From Cepaea nemoralis (Eukaryota; Mollusca; Gastropoda; Stylommatophora; Helicidae), in the NCBI GenBank assembly GCA_014155875.1, contig JACEFZ010004157.1:184501-248500 (forward strand): a stretch of DNA of 64,000 bases. The letters are read 5' to 3'. Positions 44,985-54,660 of this stretch are shown here, piece by piece (the stretch's first letter is position 1; each line of letters starts with the position of its first letter). The translations under genes and the position numbers were made by a program. The notes under the pieces are model-generated. The model did no database searches. It was given only the letters and a program-made list of their open reading frames with translations, and was not told the origin of the DNA.

Positions 44985-45200
44985 ATTTTTTTGTTTCTCA
45001 TATCCCTTACAGGACGGTGCAGTCAACATCAGTATTTTTCAGCTGCTGTTGATGTACTAGGCAAGATTACGCTCAGTAGTTTTCCATTGCTTTCTGAGCG
45101 GCCGGCTCACATACCCCGTAAGTTACGAACACGGCGAGAACAGCTATCGATTCTCGCGCAGGTTACGTTACTCACGATATTATACGGGATTACGATTTTC
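44985..45200 (-). mobile_element. SINE family A copy
   Basis: CATATCCCTTACAGGACGGT, GCTGTTGATGTACTAGGCAA, TTTTCCATTGCTTTCTGAGC and GGCCGGCTCACATACCCCGT are the reversed 3' end, core and pre-core. The tRNA-like head is present but decayed. Confidence 0.7.
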
Positions 45201-45409
45201 TCCACCGGGAGATGAAATCAGTAAATTGGGCATTGGACTGCAAAGAGTAGATAATATGCCGCATTGGGATCCGTATCATAATCATCATAATCGTTATCAT
45301 CCAGAACCTTTCATTCTACACCAAACATCGGTGTCTGCTCTATTTCATATGTAAGAACAATGCGGGATATAGCCACATAGAAAGTAATTTTAAGTAGCTA
45401 TATTGAGCT

Positions 45410-45612
45410 GTGGCTAGACGCGATCCTGCTGGGACGGTGGTCGTGACTTCGAGCTGGCATCCAGGCGGACATGACCTGGCCTCCCAGGTGGACCCTGTCT
45501 GACATGGATACAAGGACATGTCTCGGGAAGTGATATTGATCACCACCAGCCCTGGAGCACCGGATGGTCTATGCAGTATGGATCTAGCACCATATGCCCA
45601 CTATTACTTGAC
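45410..45612 (+). mobile_element. SINE family B copy
   Basis: GACATGTCTCGGGAAGTGAT, CCCTGGAGCACCGGATGGTC and GGATCTAGCACCATATGCCC are body landmarks. The head (GCTAGACGCGATCCTGCTGG ... GACTTCGAGCTGGC) is degenerate. Confidence 0.6.
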
Positions 45613-45723
45613 TTAAGGCTTGTTCAAGGCATCTTCAGCTTTTAAATGACTACATGTTTACTGTTTGTAACTACATGTTTACTGTTAGTAACTGTAGGCG
45701 GCAGCTTAGTTTGTACATGCGGA

Positions 45724-45728
<5 letters not shown>

Positions 45729-45812
<84 letters not shown>
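45729..45812. repeat. (CT)n(CA)n microsatellite
   Basis: Pure CT then CA repeats. Confidence 0.98.
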
Positions 45813-46030
45813 TAAAGCAAAGGGTTCATTTACAATCCTACATATCTGTGGGCTCATGGAGCTGGGCCTATATTTGTGTGCAGTACACGGCTCTCGGTGG
45901 AGCTGTGGTCGGGATCACGTCGGCCACCGTGACTACCCAAGAGACTTGCTGGTACCCAGTTTAGGCTGGTTCAACCGCCCTGGTGCGGCTGGAACCCGAG
46001 ACTACCTGGACGCTACCGAGGCAACCTCAT

Positions 46031-46087
46031 AATACACACACACACACAGACACAGACACACTCACACAGACAGACAGACAGACAGAC

Positions 46088-46136
<49 letters not shown>
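46031..46136. repeat. (CA)n(CAGA)n(GA)n microsatellite
   Basis: Three successive simple-repeat tracts. Confidence 0.97.
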
Positions 46137-46137
<1 letters not shown>

Positions 46138-46354
46138 ACAATGTTACACTAGAAAATGAACCGGGTCATTACCCATTGTTGAGTTGAGTTAAGCTGAGCA
46201 AAGAAACGACATAACTGCACTCAGGACATTCCCACACGGACTCCGTCCCCTCATTTAACAGCCAGTGGCGAGTCATATTTCTAATGGTTCCAACTGCCGA
46301 CTGATTGAAGATTCTCCTGGTCTTTACTTGTTGTGATTACATCTCACACGTGTC

Positions 46355-46680
46355 TCGCTGTAAGCGAGCCTTGGGAGCGAGTGGTTAATACACTTGTCAG
46401 CCAACCCGGTAGTCAAATATTCGAATCCCCAGCGAGGCACATGTTGTGGTATTGGTGTGTGGGATGGACTGCCAGGTCGATCCAAACTGACATGGCTACC
46501 ATAAGATGTTGGGGGAAGTAACGACAGCTGGTGAGATACTGGTCATGTAACCCACCCATCTCTGGTTGTGCTATAGAAACATGGGGCTAGCAATATCTAC
46601 CCGCTACTGGTCATGTAACCCACCCATGTCTGGTTGTGCTATAGAAACATGGGGCTAGCAATATCTACCCGATATGCCTG
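46355..46680 (+). mobile_element. SINE family B copy with 3' part tandemly duplicated
   Basis: A box GGGAGCGAGTGGTTAATACA and B box TATTCGAATCCCCAGC are clear. The 3' segment (CTGGTCATGTAACCCACCCA ... GGGGCTAGCAATATCTACCC) is present twice, about 76 bp each, at about 46538-46613 and 46614-46672. Confidence 0.7.
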
Positions 46681-46779
46681 GAGTCGTGTAAAATTGTTCT
46701 TTATATTTACTGTTCTTTTAAGTAGCTAGTTCTACTTATATGAGAAACGGAGATGCTTCTGCAACCCAACCATCTTTAT

Positions 46780-48525
46780 AACAAAAGAGAAATGCTGTTA
46801 TTTATTCCACAAAAGAGACTAGCAAGGTGGGCAAAATATTTCCAAGAACTGCTTAACACTAAAAACCCAAAATGTGTGCCTAAAAGCTGTGAACAATAAG
46901 AGCCAACCTTCGTACCAGCAGAAATAAAATCGGTTATACAGAAAAGTCCTAACCGTACAACACAGGGTCCAGATGGAATAACCACATTCGGGCTTGTGGG
47001 AAAACAAATTAAATTGCTGAAACGAATTTCCAATATAGCATGGGAAGAAAGAAGCGCCCAAGACAATTGGAAACAAGCAATAATAGTACCGATATGGAAA
47101 ATGAAAGGCAATACGAGAGAGTGCGAAACATACAGAGATATATCACTCCTGAGTTACGTAGGGAAGATGTACGCAAAACTATTGAAAACAGAGCAATGAA
47201 CAACAGTTAAGCAAATTACAATTTGGCTTCAGGAAAGGTAAAAGTTGCACTCATGCACTGCTGCTACACTAAAACAAATATGTTGGTAAATAAAACCATC
47301 GAATACATTGACGACGAGAATATTGTGTTTGTAAATGAGGAAAGAGCTTTCAATATGATAGATAGATGTAAGTTGTGGACTATCCTTGAAGACTACGGGG
47401 TGCAAGGACAACAACAATAAAACATGTACCAGTCGAGCCAAAGTGCAATAGTAATACAAGAAGGTATCTCGGCTGTGTTCACCGTCAATACAGGTGTAAG
47501 ACAGGGATGTGTGTTCCCCCCCCCCCCACCCGCTGTTTAATATCTTAGAGAATATCCAAACAAGCAAGCCGTGGCAGAACCGATTCAGAACATTTCGAAC
47601 ACTTTACTTTAGACGAAACAACAGATCCACCAGCAATAAATGGGTTGTTACTCGCAGACGATCAGTGCCTGTTTTACAGCGACGAGGGTAGACTGCAAAG
47701 TCATAATAAGCTAAGTTTAACATGCAGCAGATACAATCTGACAATAAATACCATCACAACCAAGTACTGCAGGTCATGAGATCTCCTGGTCCACTAAGTT
47801 GTTGCATATATTTACAGGACGTAGCAGTCAACCTCAGCATTTTTTTCGTAGTTCGTGATTCCTGGGCAAGTTTACATTCAGTAGTTTGCCATTGTTTTCT
47901 GAACAAAATAGTCCACTAAATAAACTGATAAATTGTACTCCTCTGAAACAAGTTACAGAATTGAAATATCTAGGAAATGTCATCGCAAAGGTTGTAGAAT
48001 AGACGGAGACATCGAAATCAATTGTCTAAACGCAAGTGCGCTTACATATCAACTATCACTCTTACTGAAACATCCAAACATACTTAAGTCCGCCCAAACG
48101 ACAGATAATAAATGACATATTCACACCAACCCTATGCTACTAATACTAATGTCAAACTTGGACATTATCCAAATCAAACTAACGCATGATGCTTGAGGAG
48201 ATCTAGCAACTAAACTATTTGAGACCCAGCAAGAAATGATGCTATCAGATAGACTGTGGGTACATCTTGTGCTGCACATATTGAAAGGCAGGAGATCAAA
48301 TGGTTTGACCGACTCGTTAGAATGCAACACCATCAACTACCGGCACTGGAGCTACACCAAATAAGATCTGCTGCCAGAGCAAGCGGCCGCCCTGGAAGAA
48401 AACACTAGATTGACGAATTCAAAGACATTGTACAATCACATTCAAGCACACTATCCAGTGCCACCCATCGGGCACTGGAACGTCAAATAATTCTCCCCAC
48501 GTCGCTTGGCGGCAAAAGTGGAAGA
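46780..48525 (+). mobile_element. LINE family Z, partial, interrupted by a SINE
   Basis: Plus-strand pieces in order: RLARWAKYFQELLN; TQGPDGITTFGLV; NWKQAIIVPIWKMKGN; ISLLSYVGKMYAKLL; a FVNEERAFNMIDR segment (RT motif A region); VRQGCVFPP; LLADDQCLFYSDEG (catalytic box, ADDQ variant); CSRYNLTINTITTKYC; then after the SINE at 47798-47910, TPLKQVTELKYLGNVIA; and a decayed 3' part ending with ATGATAATGATG. Frameshifts, stops and a poly(C) run at about 47516 show it is dead. Confidence 0.8.
47798..47910 (-). mobile_element. SINE family A, 5'-truncated, with 9-bp target-site duplication, inside a LINE
   Basis: GTCCACTAA is present at 47789-47797 and 47911-47919, flanking a reversed SINE whose 3' end (GTTGCATATATTTACAGGAC) is on the left and whose truncated 5' end (TTTGCCATTGTTTTCTGAAC) is on the right. 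It breaks the LINE frame between motifs that are adjacent in intact elements. Confidence 0.9.
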
Positions 48526-48535
48526 TAATGATAAT

Positions 48536-48880
48536 GATGTTGAATTATATTTCAGTTATTTCCCAATACCATATTTCATTGATGTAATTATTCTCATTGT
48601 CGAAGAAGCTCGTATATATTATTGCATCGATGTGCTTATTCCATATACCATCGATGCTTTAATTGACTATTTCATTTATGTATTTACTTTCTATTTCAAT
48701 GATGCATGTATTCCCTATTTCATTGATATAATAATTCTCCATTTCCTTGATGTATTTATTCCCTATTTCACTTGTGTATTTATTGCCTATTTTGAAGATG
48801 TATTCATTCCCCATTTAAATGATGTAATTGATGCACATATTTTCTATTTCATTGACGTACTTATATTTGAAAGTATTTGG
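48536..48880. repeat. Degenerate AT-rich minisatellite, ~27-33-bp unit
   Basis: Phrases such as TATTTCATTGATGTAATTAT and CCCTATTTCATTGATATAAT recur about eleven times. Units are near multiples of 3, so a 137-codon hydrophobic frame (repeated YFIDV) results, probably by chance. Confidence 0.75.
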
Positions 48881-49179
48881 AAAATGACTATCTGTAACTT
48901 ATGTCCAATATTCAAATAAAACAGTCTGTTAAAAGATAAAACTGGTTTACACTATTATTGAATGGACCTGCGAATGCCTTGAAGTAGCTTGAGTTGCTGT
49001 AAGTTTCGAGTTTTCCAGAAAGCCATATTCTGCTGGGTGCCCTAGGTATTATGAGCAATGGCAATTACTATTCCCTGTTGTTGGCTTCAGTTAGTAACCT
49101 TAGTTAAGCAGACACAGCTTTAATGATTCATATGTTGCATATTAAAGGAAGCTGCCTACTACAGGCTTTGTAAATCCAA

Positions 49180-49900
49180 ACTAACAGATAAGTTAAGAAC
49201 CGATAAGAAATTTAAAGATAAACACCTACCGTGTGCTCTGTCCTGTTACACCAATGAGAAGTTGCTAGTGGCACGAAGCGTACAAACGTTCCTTTCACGT
49301 CTGCAGATAGTTCAAATCTAACCGCTAGCGATTGTCCTTCTCTCTTCTATCTCTAAACTTCCTTCTATCTCTAAACCTCCTTCTTATCCGATGGATAATT
49401 CTGCGTCACTGGATTAATATATTATCATGAAAACACTAAACCTTAATCTATCTAACGGGTTTTTTCAGACCCAGCGACATTGAACAATCACAAGTTCTCT
49501 GCTTTCCCTAACATTGAGTCAAGCTACAGTTAAACGCTGCAGCGAGGTCCCGTCCGTGTCTGCCAGTCATTCGAGGATAGCCGACCACACTCGTCACTGA
49601 TATCAGGCAATGGGTGGGTCGGCCGCGGTGTTTATCAGTACATTTCACCAATCGCAGAGCGAGGACAAGTGGGGCGGACATGGCATTCACTAGGAGAATG
49701 CAGTGAAAGGAAACTACGTTCGAGGACAGCGCGTTTGTGAGCGGAGAACTCGCGAGGCCAGGAGGCAGAGAGAGGCGTGGTTAACTGATAAGACCTGGCG
49801 GACAACATGGCCCCCGTGTGTTTATTGATCGAGTTTACTGACGTTATCAGACGGCAAACTAAAGCCCCGCCCAAAACTCAATTTACTGCAAGCCATGAGG
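49180..49900. promoter_or_regulatory. CpG-rich, repeat-free block with clustered GATA-factor motifs
   Basis: Three GATAA motifs fall within about 35 bp (CAGATAAG, CCGATAAG, AAGATAAA at about 49187-49223). AGATAG-type motifs lie at about 49347, 49368 and 49447, and TTATCAG/CTGATAAG at about 49633, 49786 and 49844. CpG is frequent at 49540-49760, and CCAAT occurs at about 49646. No repeats or coding sequence are visible. It lies about 16 kb upstream of the minus-strand GATA-like gene. Promoter or enhancer function is inferred. Confidence 0.35.
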
Positions 49901-50395
49901 GAGTGTGTAGACGCTGGTAACTTGCAGAACATCCGTTACTGGACTTTGGCTTCACTCAAATAGCGGGCGTTGTTTTAAATAGTTTGTGTAAACGTACCCT
50001 ACTAATGGTGCAGGGGAATCTATCTTCTCGGTTGTGATGCAAATTTCACTAACATAGCCGAGAAATTCGCAAGAATTTTACCAAGAAAATAATACAGAGA
50101 CAGAGGTCAATCCAGCTTGTTTCATATGCTGCAAGTTTAGTAAACGGTTCTTTAACAGGGAGAGAAGGAAATACGCAAATATTCGCAGTTTAGTGAATGC
50201 ACAACAAAATAGCGAACATGCTGGTTAACACGAATGGGATGAGAGGTCATGTGTAGAGCGATATTTCAAAGCGTTCTGACGGTAGACCAGTATTTTGGGC
50301 CATTATTGCAAATATGCTTCCGTTATATTATGGTTGCAATTTGTATGTATCATTTTATAACCGTGTATAACATCAATATAGTCGCTTGCCTGCCG
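49901..50395. other. Repeat-poor non-coding stretch
   Basis: No recognisable feature. Confidence 0.35.
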
Positions 50396-50399
50396 GGGG

Positions 50400-50590
50400 G
50401 CCTGTTGCATTGAGGCGGATCTTTAAAACAAAAATTAACCTGAGGTCAATCCAGCCTGAAATAGGTACCAGGAAACGTCTTAGGGAGTGAAGGCGGTCTC
50501 TGATATTGACTTCGTCATCCCCCGAGTGCCGGTTGGCCTATCAAACTATGTCTGACACCATATTCCCAGTACACCTTAAAGCGCGTGAAT
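50400..50590 (+). mobile_element. SINE family B copy, head degenerate
   Basis: CCTGAGGTCAATCCAGCCTG, GGTACCAGGAAACGTCTTAG, GGAGTGAAGGCGGTCTCTGA, GAGTGCCGGTTGGCCTATCA and TGACACCATATTCCCAG are the full family B body. Confidence 0.7.
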
Positions 50591-50649
50591 GAGTCCCGTA
50601 TTTATTAACTATAATATCAACATAGGTTTGAAAACAACACCTTAATGTG

Positions 50650-51732
50650 AGTCATGACAGCTTCCGTAGTTTACGAGCACCCAGTGTAGGGGCAGTACAG
50701 CTCTGGGCATCACTCCTGTCGTTAGACCAGTACAGCTCTGGACATCACTCGTGTCCTTAGAGCAGTACAGCACTGGGCATCACTCCTGTCGTTAGAGCAG
50801 TACAGCACTGGGCATCACTCCTGTCGTTAGAGCACTACAGCACTGGACATCACTCGTGTTGTTGGAGCAGTACAGCACTGGACATGACTCGTGTCCTTAG
50901 AGCACTACAGCAGTGGGAATCTCTCGTGTCAGAGCTGTACAGCACTGGACATCACTCGTGTCCTTAGAGCAGTACAGCACTGGACATCACTCGTGTCCTT
51001 AGAGCAGTACAGCACTGGACATCACTCCTGTCGTTAGAGCACTACAGCACTGGGCATCACTGGTGTTGTTGGAGCAATATAGCACTGGGCATCACTGGTG
51101 TTGTTGGAGCAATATAGCACTGGGCATCACTCGTATCGTTAGAGCAGTATGCACTGGGCATCACTCGTGTTGTTGGAGCAATATAGCACTGGGCATCACT
51201 CGTGTTGTTGGAGCAATATAGCACTGGGCATCACTCGTGTTGTTGGAGCAATATAGCACTGGGCATCACTCGTGTTGTTGGAGCAGTACAGCACCGGGCA
51301 TCACTCGTGTTGTTGGAGCAGTACAGCACCGGGCATCACTCGTGTTGTTGGAGCAGTACAGCACCGGGCATCACTCGTGTTGTTGGAGCAGTACACACCG
51401 GGCATCACTCGTGTTGTTGGAGCAGTACAGCACCGGGCATCACTCGTGTCGTTAAAGCAGTACAGCACCGGGCATCACTCGTGTTGTTGGAGCAGTACAG
51501 CACCGGGCATCACTCATGTTGTTGGAGCAGTACAGCACCGGGCATCACTCGTGTTGTTGGAGCAGTACAGCACCGGGCATCACTCGTGTTGTTGGAGCAG
51601 TACAGCACCGGGCATCACTCGTGTTGTTGGAGCAGTACAGCACCGGGCATCACTCGTGTTGTTGGAGCAGTACAGCACCGGGCATCACTCGTGTTGTTGG
51701 AGCAGTGCAGCACCGGGCAGCACTCGTGTGGT
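50650..51732. repeat. Minisatellite, 35-bp unit, about 30 copies, with polarity
   Basis: Unit GCAGTACAGCACCGGGCATC followed by ACTCGTGTTGTTGGA. Left units (50690-51060) are heterogeneous (TCCTTAGA, TCGTTAGA), middle units carry CAATATAGCACT, and right units (51285-51700) are nearly identical, so amplification was recent at the right end. Confidence 0.97.
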
Positions 51733-51734
51733 CA

Positions 51735-52240
51735 GGAGTCACTAGATCTGTGCTTGGTTGCCTAATTGTGAACCCTCTAGAAGGAATCACTGGGTCTCTG
51801 CTTGCCTGCTTGTGAACCGTCTAGAAAGAGTCATTGGGTCTGTGCTTGCTTGTGAACCCTCTAGAAGGAGTCACTGGGTCTGAGTTTGGTTGCTTGCTTG
51901 TGAACCCTCTAGAAGGAGTCACTGTGTCTGTGCTTGCTTGTGAACCCTCTAGAAGGAGTCACTGGGTCTGAGCTTGGTTGCTTGCTTGTTAACCCTCTAG
52001 AAGGAGTCTTGCTTGCCTGCTCGTGAACCCTCTAGAAGGAGTCCATGCGTCTGTGCTTGCTTGTGAACCCTCTAGAAGGAGTCCATGCGTCTGTGCTTGC
52101 TTGTGAACCGTCTAGAAGGAGTCCATGCGTCTGTGCTTGCTTGTGAACCCTCTAGAAGGAGTCCCTGCGTCTGTGCTTGCTTGTGAACCCTCTAAAAGAC
52201 TGGGTCTGTGCCTGCCCGCCCGCTTGTGAACCTTCTAGAA
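51735..52240. repeat. Minisatellite, ~40-bp unit, about 12 copies
   Basis: Unit TGTGAACCCTCTAGAAGGAG followed by TCCATGCGTCTGTGCTTGCT, with length variants. It directly abuts the 35-bp array. Confidence 0.95.
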
Positions 52241-52244
52241 GACT

Positions 52245-52510
52245 GCGGGTGTAAAGGCTTAAAAGATTTACAAGCAAGCGGGTCGCCTTTATTGCTCCAG
52301 GTTTTCTCCCACATCGGTCGGTCTCTTTCCTGAAAGCGACCCACTGAAATTGTCACACAAAGCACTATTTCTGCAGCTTCAGCGACGACCCCCCGGAGTC
52401 TCCAAGAAAATTGCAATCGTGATTCGAATGACGAGTTGCGGAAGCCAACCCACAACTTAGGTGCTGGAGGCAGACAGTGTCAGGACTTCGCCCCAGACTC
52501 TTAAGTCCAG
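52245..52510 (-). mobile_element. SINE family F copy
   Basis: On the minus strand GGAGACTCCGGGGGGTCGTC, TAGTGCTTTGTGTGACAATT, TTTCAGGAAAGAGACCGACC and GCAATAAAGGCGACCCG match the copies at 16266 and 60195. A head lies near TCTGGGGCGAAGTCC. Confidence 0.7.
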
Positions 52511-52589
52511 TGTATAAGCATTGCCCCACTTCCCCACATGGTTTGCACCAATCCGAGTGGGGTTGGTATAGAAATATTGTGTAAGTATA

Positions 52590-53310
52590 TGCAGAAAAGG
52601 ATACTTTATGTAGTCAACAAATAAACACATTGGGCGATCTATACTGTATGTGGTAGTGAAATAAAGCAGTTCACTTGTTGTGAGTATACGGTGCTGACCA
52701 CACTTTGCGTGATATAATTAATATCACTCCGAATGTAATCAAGCAAATATGGCAAAGTATACTGCATGTAGTAGCGAATATACACATGCAGAACTCTAAC
52801 ATATTTGTTGTCAACAAATAAATTACAACGTACAGCAAAGTATAAAAGATAAAGTCAAGAAATATATAAATAAATACAGCGAAGCATCATGTATATAGCC
52901 AACAAATAAATACATACAGCAATGTATAATGTATATAGCCAAAGCATAAATAAATACAGCATAGTATAATGTATATACTCATAAAATGTATAAATAAATA
53001 TAGCAAAGTATAATGGATATAGTCAAGAAATATATAAACAAATACAATAAAGTATAATGTATATACTCATGAAATATATAAATAAATATAGCAAAGTATA
53101 ATGGATATAGTCAAGAAATATATAAACAAATTCAGTAAAGTATAATGTATATAGCCAGGTTTTAAATAAAAACAGAAAAGTATAATGGAAATATGCAAAT
53201 AAATAAATAAAGCAAAGTATAATGCATATAGACAAGATATAATTAAGTACAGCATCGTATAATGTATTTAGTCAAGAAATAAATAAATACGTCAAAGTAT
53301 AATGTATATC
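52590..53310. repeat. AT-rich minisatellite, ~45-bp unit (left part)
   Basis: Phrases AAATAAATACAGCAAAGTAT and AATGTATATAGTCAACAAAT recur about 15 times with length variation. The array resumes at 53593-53790 after a LINE insertion. Confidence 0.9.
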
Positions 53311-53592
53311 AATTAATCATGTGCCATGCCAGAAAGCGTGGCCGGTCATGACTCGCCATTTCACTCGATCACCAGAGTCGTGGATCAGCTCTGTATTCCT
53401 GTCTCGTCCATGCCATGTGGCCAAGCCATCCAAGTATTTTCCTGTCGGTCTTCCTCTTGGTCTGTTCCCTTCGATCTTGCCAGTTGTCACTAAGTTCTCC
53501 AGTCCATTTCTTCTCATAACATGTCCAAAAAATGTTTGACTGTCTACGTCTAATTTCTCTAATCAATCTACGATTTTCATATGTCTCCTGTA
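53311..53592 (-). mobile_element. LINE 3' end, family Y, inserted in the minisatellite
   Basis: The minus strand reads RNGLENLVTTGKIEGNRPRG, then KYLDGLATWHGRDRNTELI and SGDRVKW-RVMTGHAFWHGT-stop with an ATGATTAATTG tail. It is 5'-truncated and its C-terminus is nearly intact. Confidence 0.85.
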
Positions 53593-53790
53593 GTGTATAC
53601 AGCCAACAAATAAACACTTTAGAAAGGTATAGTCAAGAAATATATGAATACATACAGCAAATTATAATATATATAGGAAACACTTAAATAAATAAAGACA
53701 AAGTATAATGTATTTACCTGCAAAAAAGAAATACAGCAAAGTGTAATGTACATAGTCAACAAATAAATAAACACAGCACACTAATGTGAT
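53593..53790. repeat. AT-rich minisatellite (right part)
   Basis: Continues the array of 52590-53310 with the same unit. Confidence 0.85.
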
Positions 53791-54660
53791 CAACATCGAA
53801 CACTTAACATAATGAGCCACATCACAAAGATTTTCCTAAAAATTATAATGTAAAGAGCTATGAATTAAATACAACCTGAAAGCAGGGAAGAACAATGTGG
53901 ATTTGTAGATGGTTAGGGTACAGTAATTGCTGGTTACTTGTTGAGAACATTAAACGAGCGTTTGATAGGAATAAACACAGACCGACATCTTTGTTTCAAA
54001 AACTATGAATAAAATTGGGTGGAACTGCGGTAAAGCTGTGAAAATGTAAACAATATAAAATGACACAAAGTAGTGCAGCTTTACATAACAGAATTACGAC
54101 ACATACAGGACGTTGTGGCGATTAGCCTTCGACAGGTCGTCTCGTTTTGATGTAGTCACAGGAGATCTCCTTGACTATATGTTATGTTTTGTGAATGTGT
54201 TAGTTTGCTGATGAAGGCTAATCGCCGCAACGTCCTTTATGTGCCGTAATTCTGTTATGTAAAGCTGCACTACTTTGTGTCATTTTATATTGTTTGCTTC
54301 AAAAACTACACAACATCTTTAGATAAAGTAAGACATGTTAACATCATGATGATGGTTACAGAATTACAAATTGATGGGAAAGACGTAGACTTCTAAAAAA
54401 AAAAAACATACATTGAGAAACAACAAGCTGCCATAAAGAGTGATAATGAAGTAAGTCAATATCAGCCATTTAAGAGAGGTGTGCGACAAGGATGTGTAAT
54501 GTCTCCAGATCTATTATCCCTATACAGTGAATATATTTTAGAAATTTTGAAGATATGAGAGGAATCACCATTGGGGGACATAACACCAATACAATTAGAT
54601 ATGCGGATGATAATGTATTGATTATAGATAATGAAACGAATTTGCAACATTTAGTAGACA
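53791..54660 (+). mobile_element. LINE reverse transcriptase fragment interrupted by an inverted-repeat element
   Basis: The plus strand reads MSHITKIFLKIIM, EEQCGFVDG, LLRTLNERLIGINTDRHLCF and KNY. After the insertion 54006-54297 come KVRHVNIMMMVTELQIDGKD, GVRQGCVMSPDLLSLYSEYI and, after a frame change, ITIGGHNTNTIRYADDNVLI. The catalytic YADD is present, but there are stops and frame breaks. Confidence 0.82.
54006..54297 (+). mobile_element. Inverted-repeat element with hammerhead-like core and 11-bp target-site duplication
   Basis: Two 83-bp arms, 54048-54130 and 54213-54295, are inverted repeats with only three mismatches by eye. The element is flanked by perfect 11-bp duplications TTCAAAAACTA (53995-54005 and 54298-54308). 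The right arm carries CTGATGAAGGCTAATCGCC followed by GCAACGTC, which resembles the hammerhead ribozyme core CUGAUGA-stem II-GAAA with GAAA changed to GCAA. Such cores are known in Penelope-like elements and retrozymes. About 42 bp lie outside the left arm. No protein is encoded. Confidence 0.8.
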
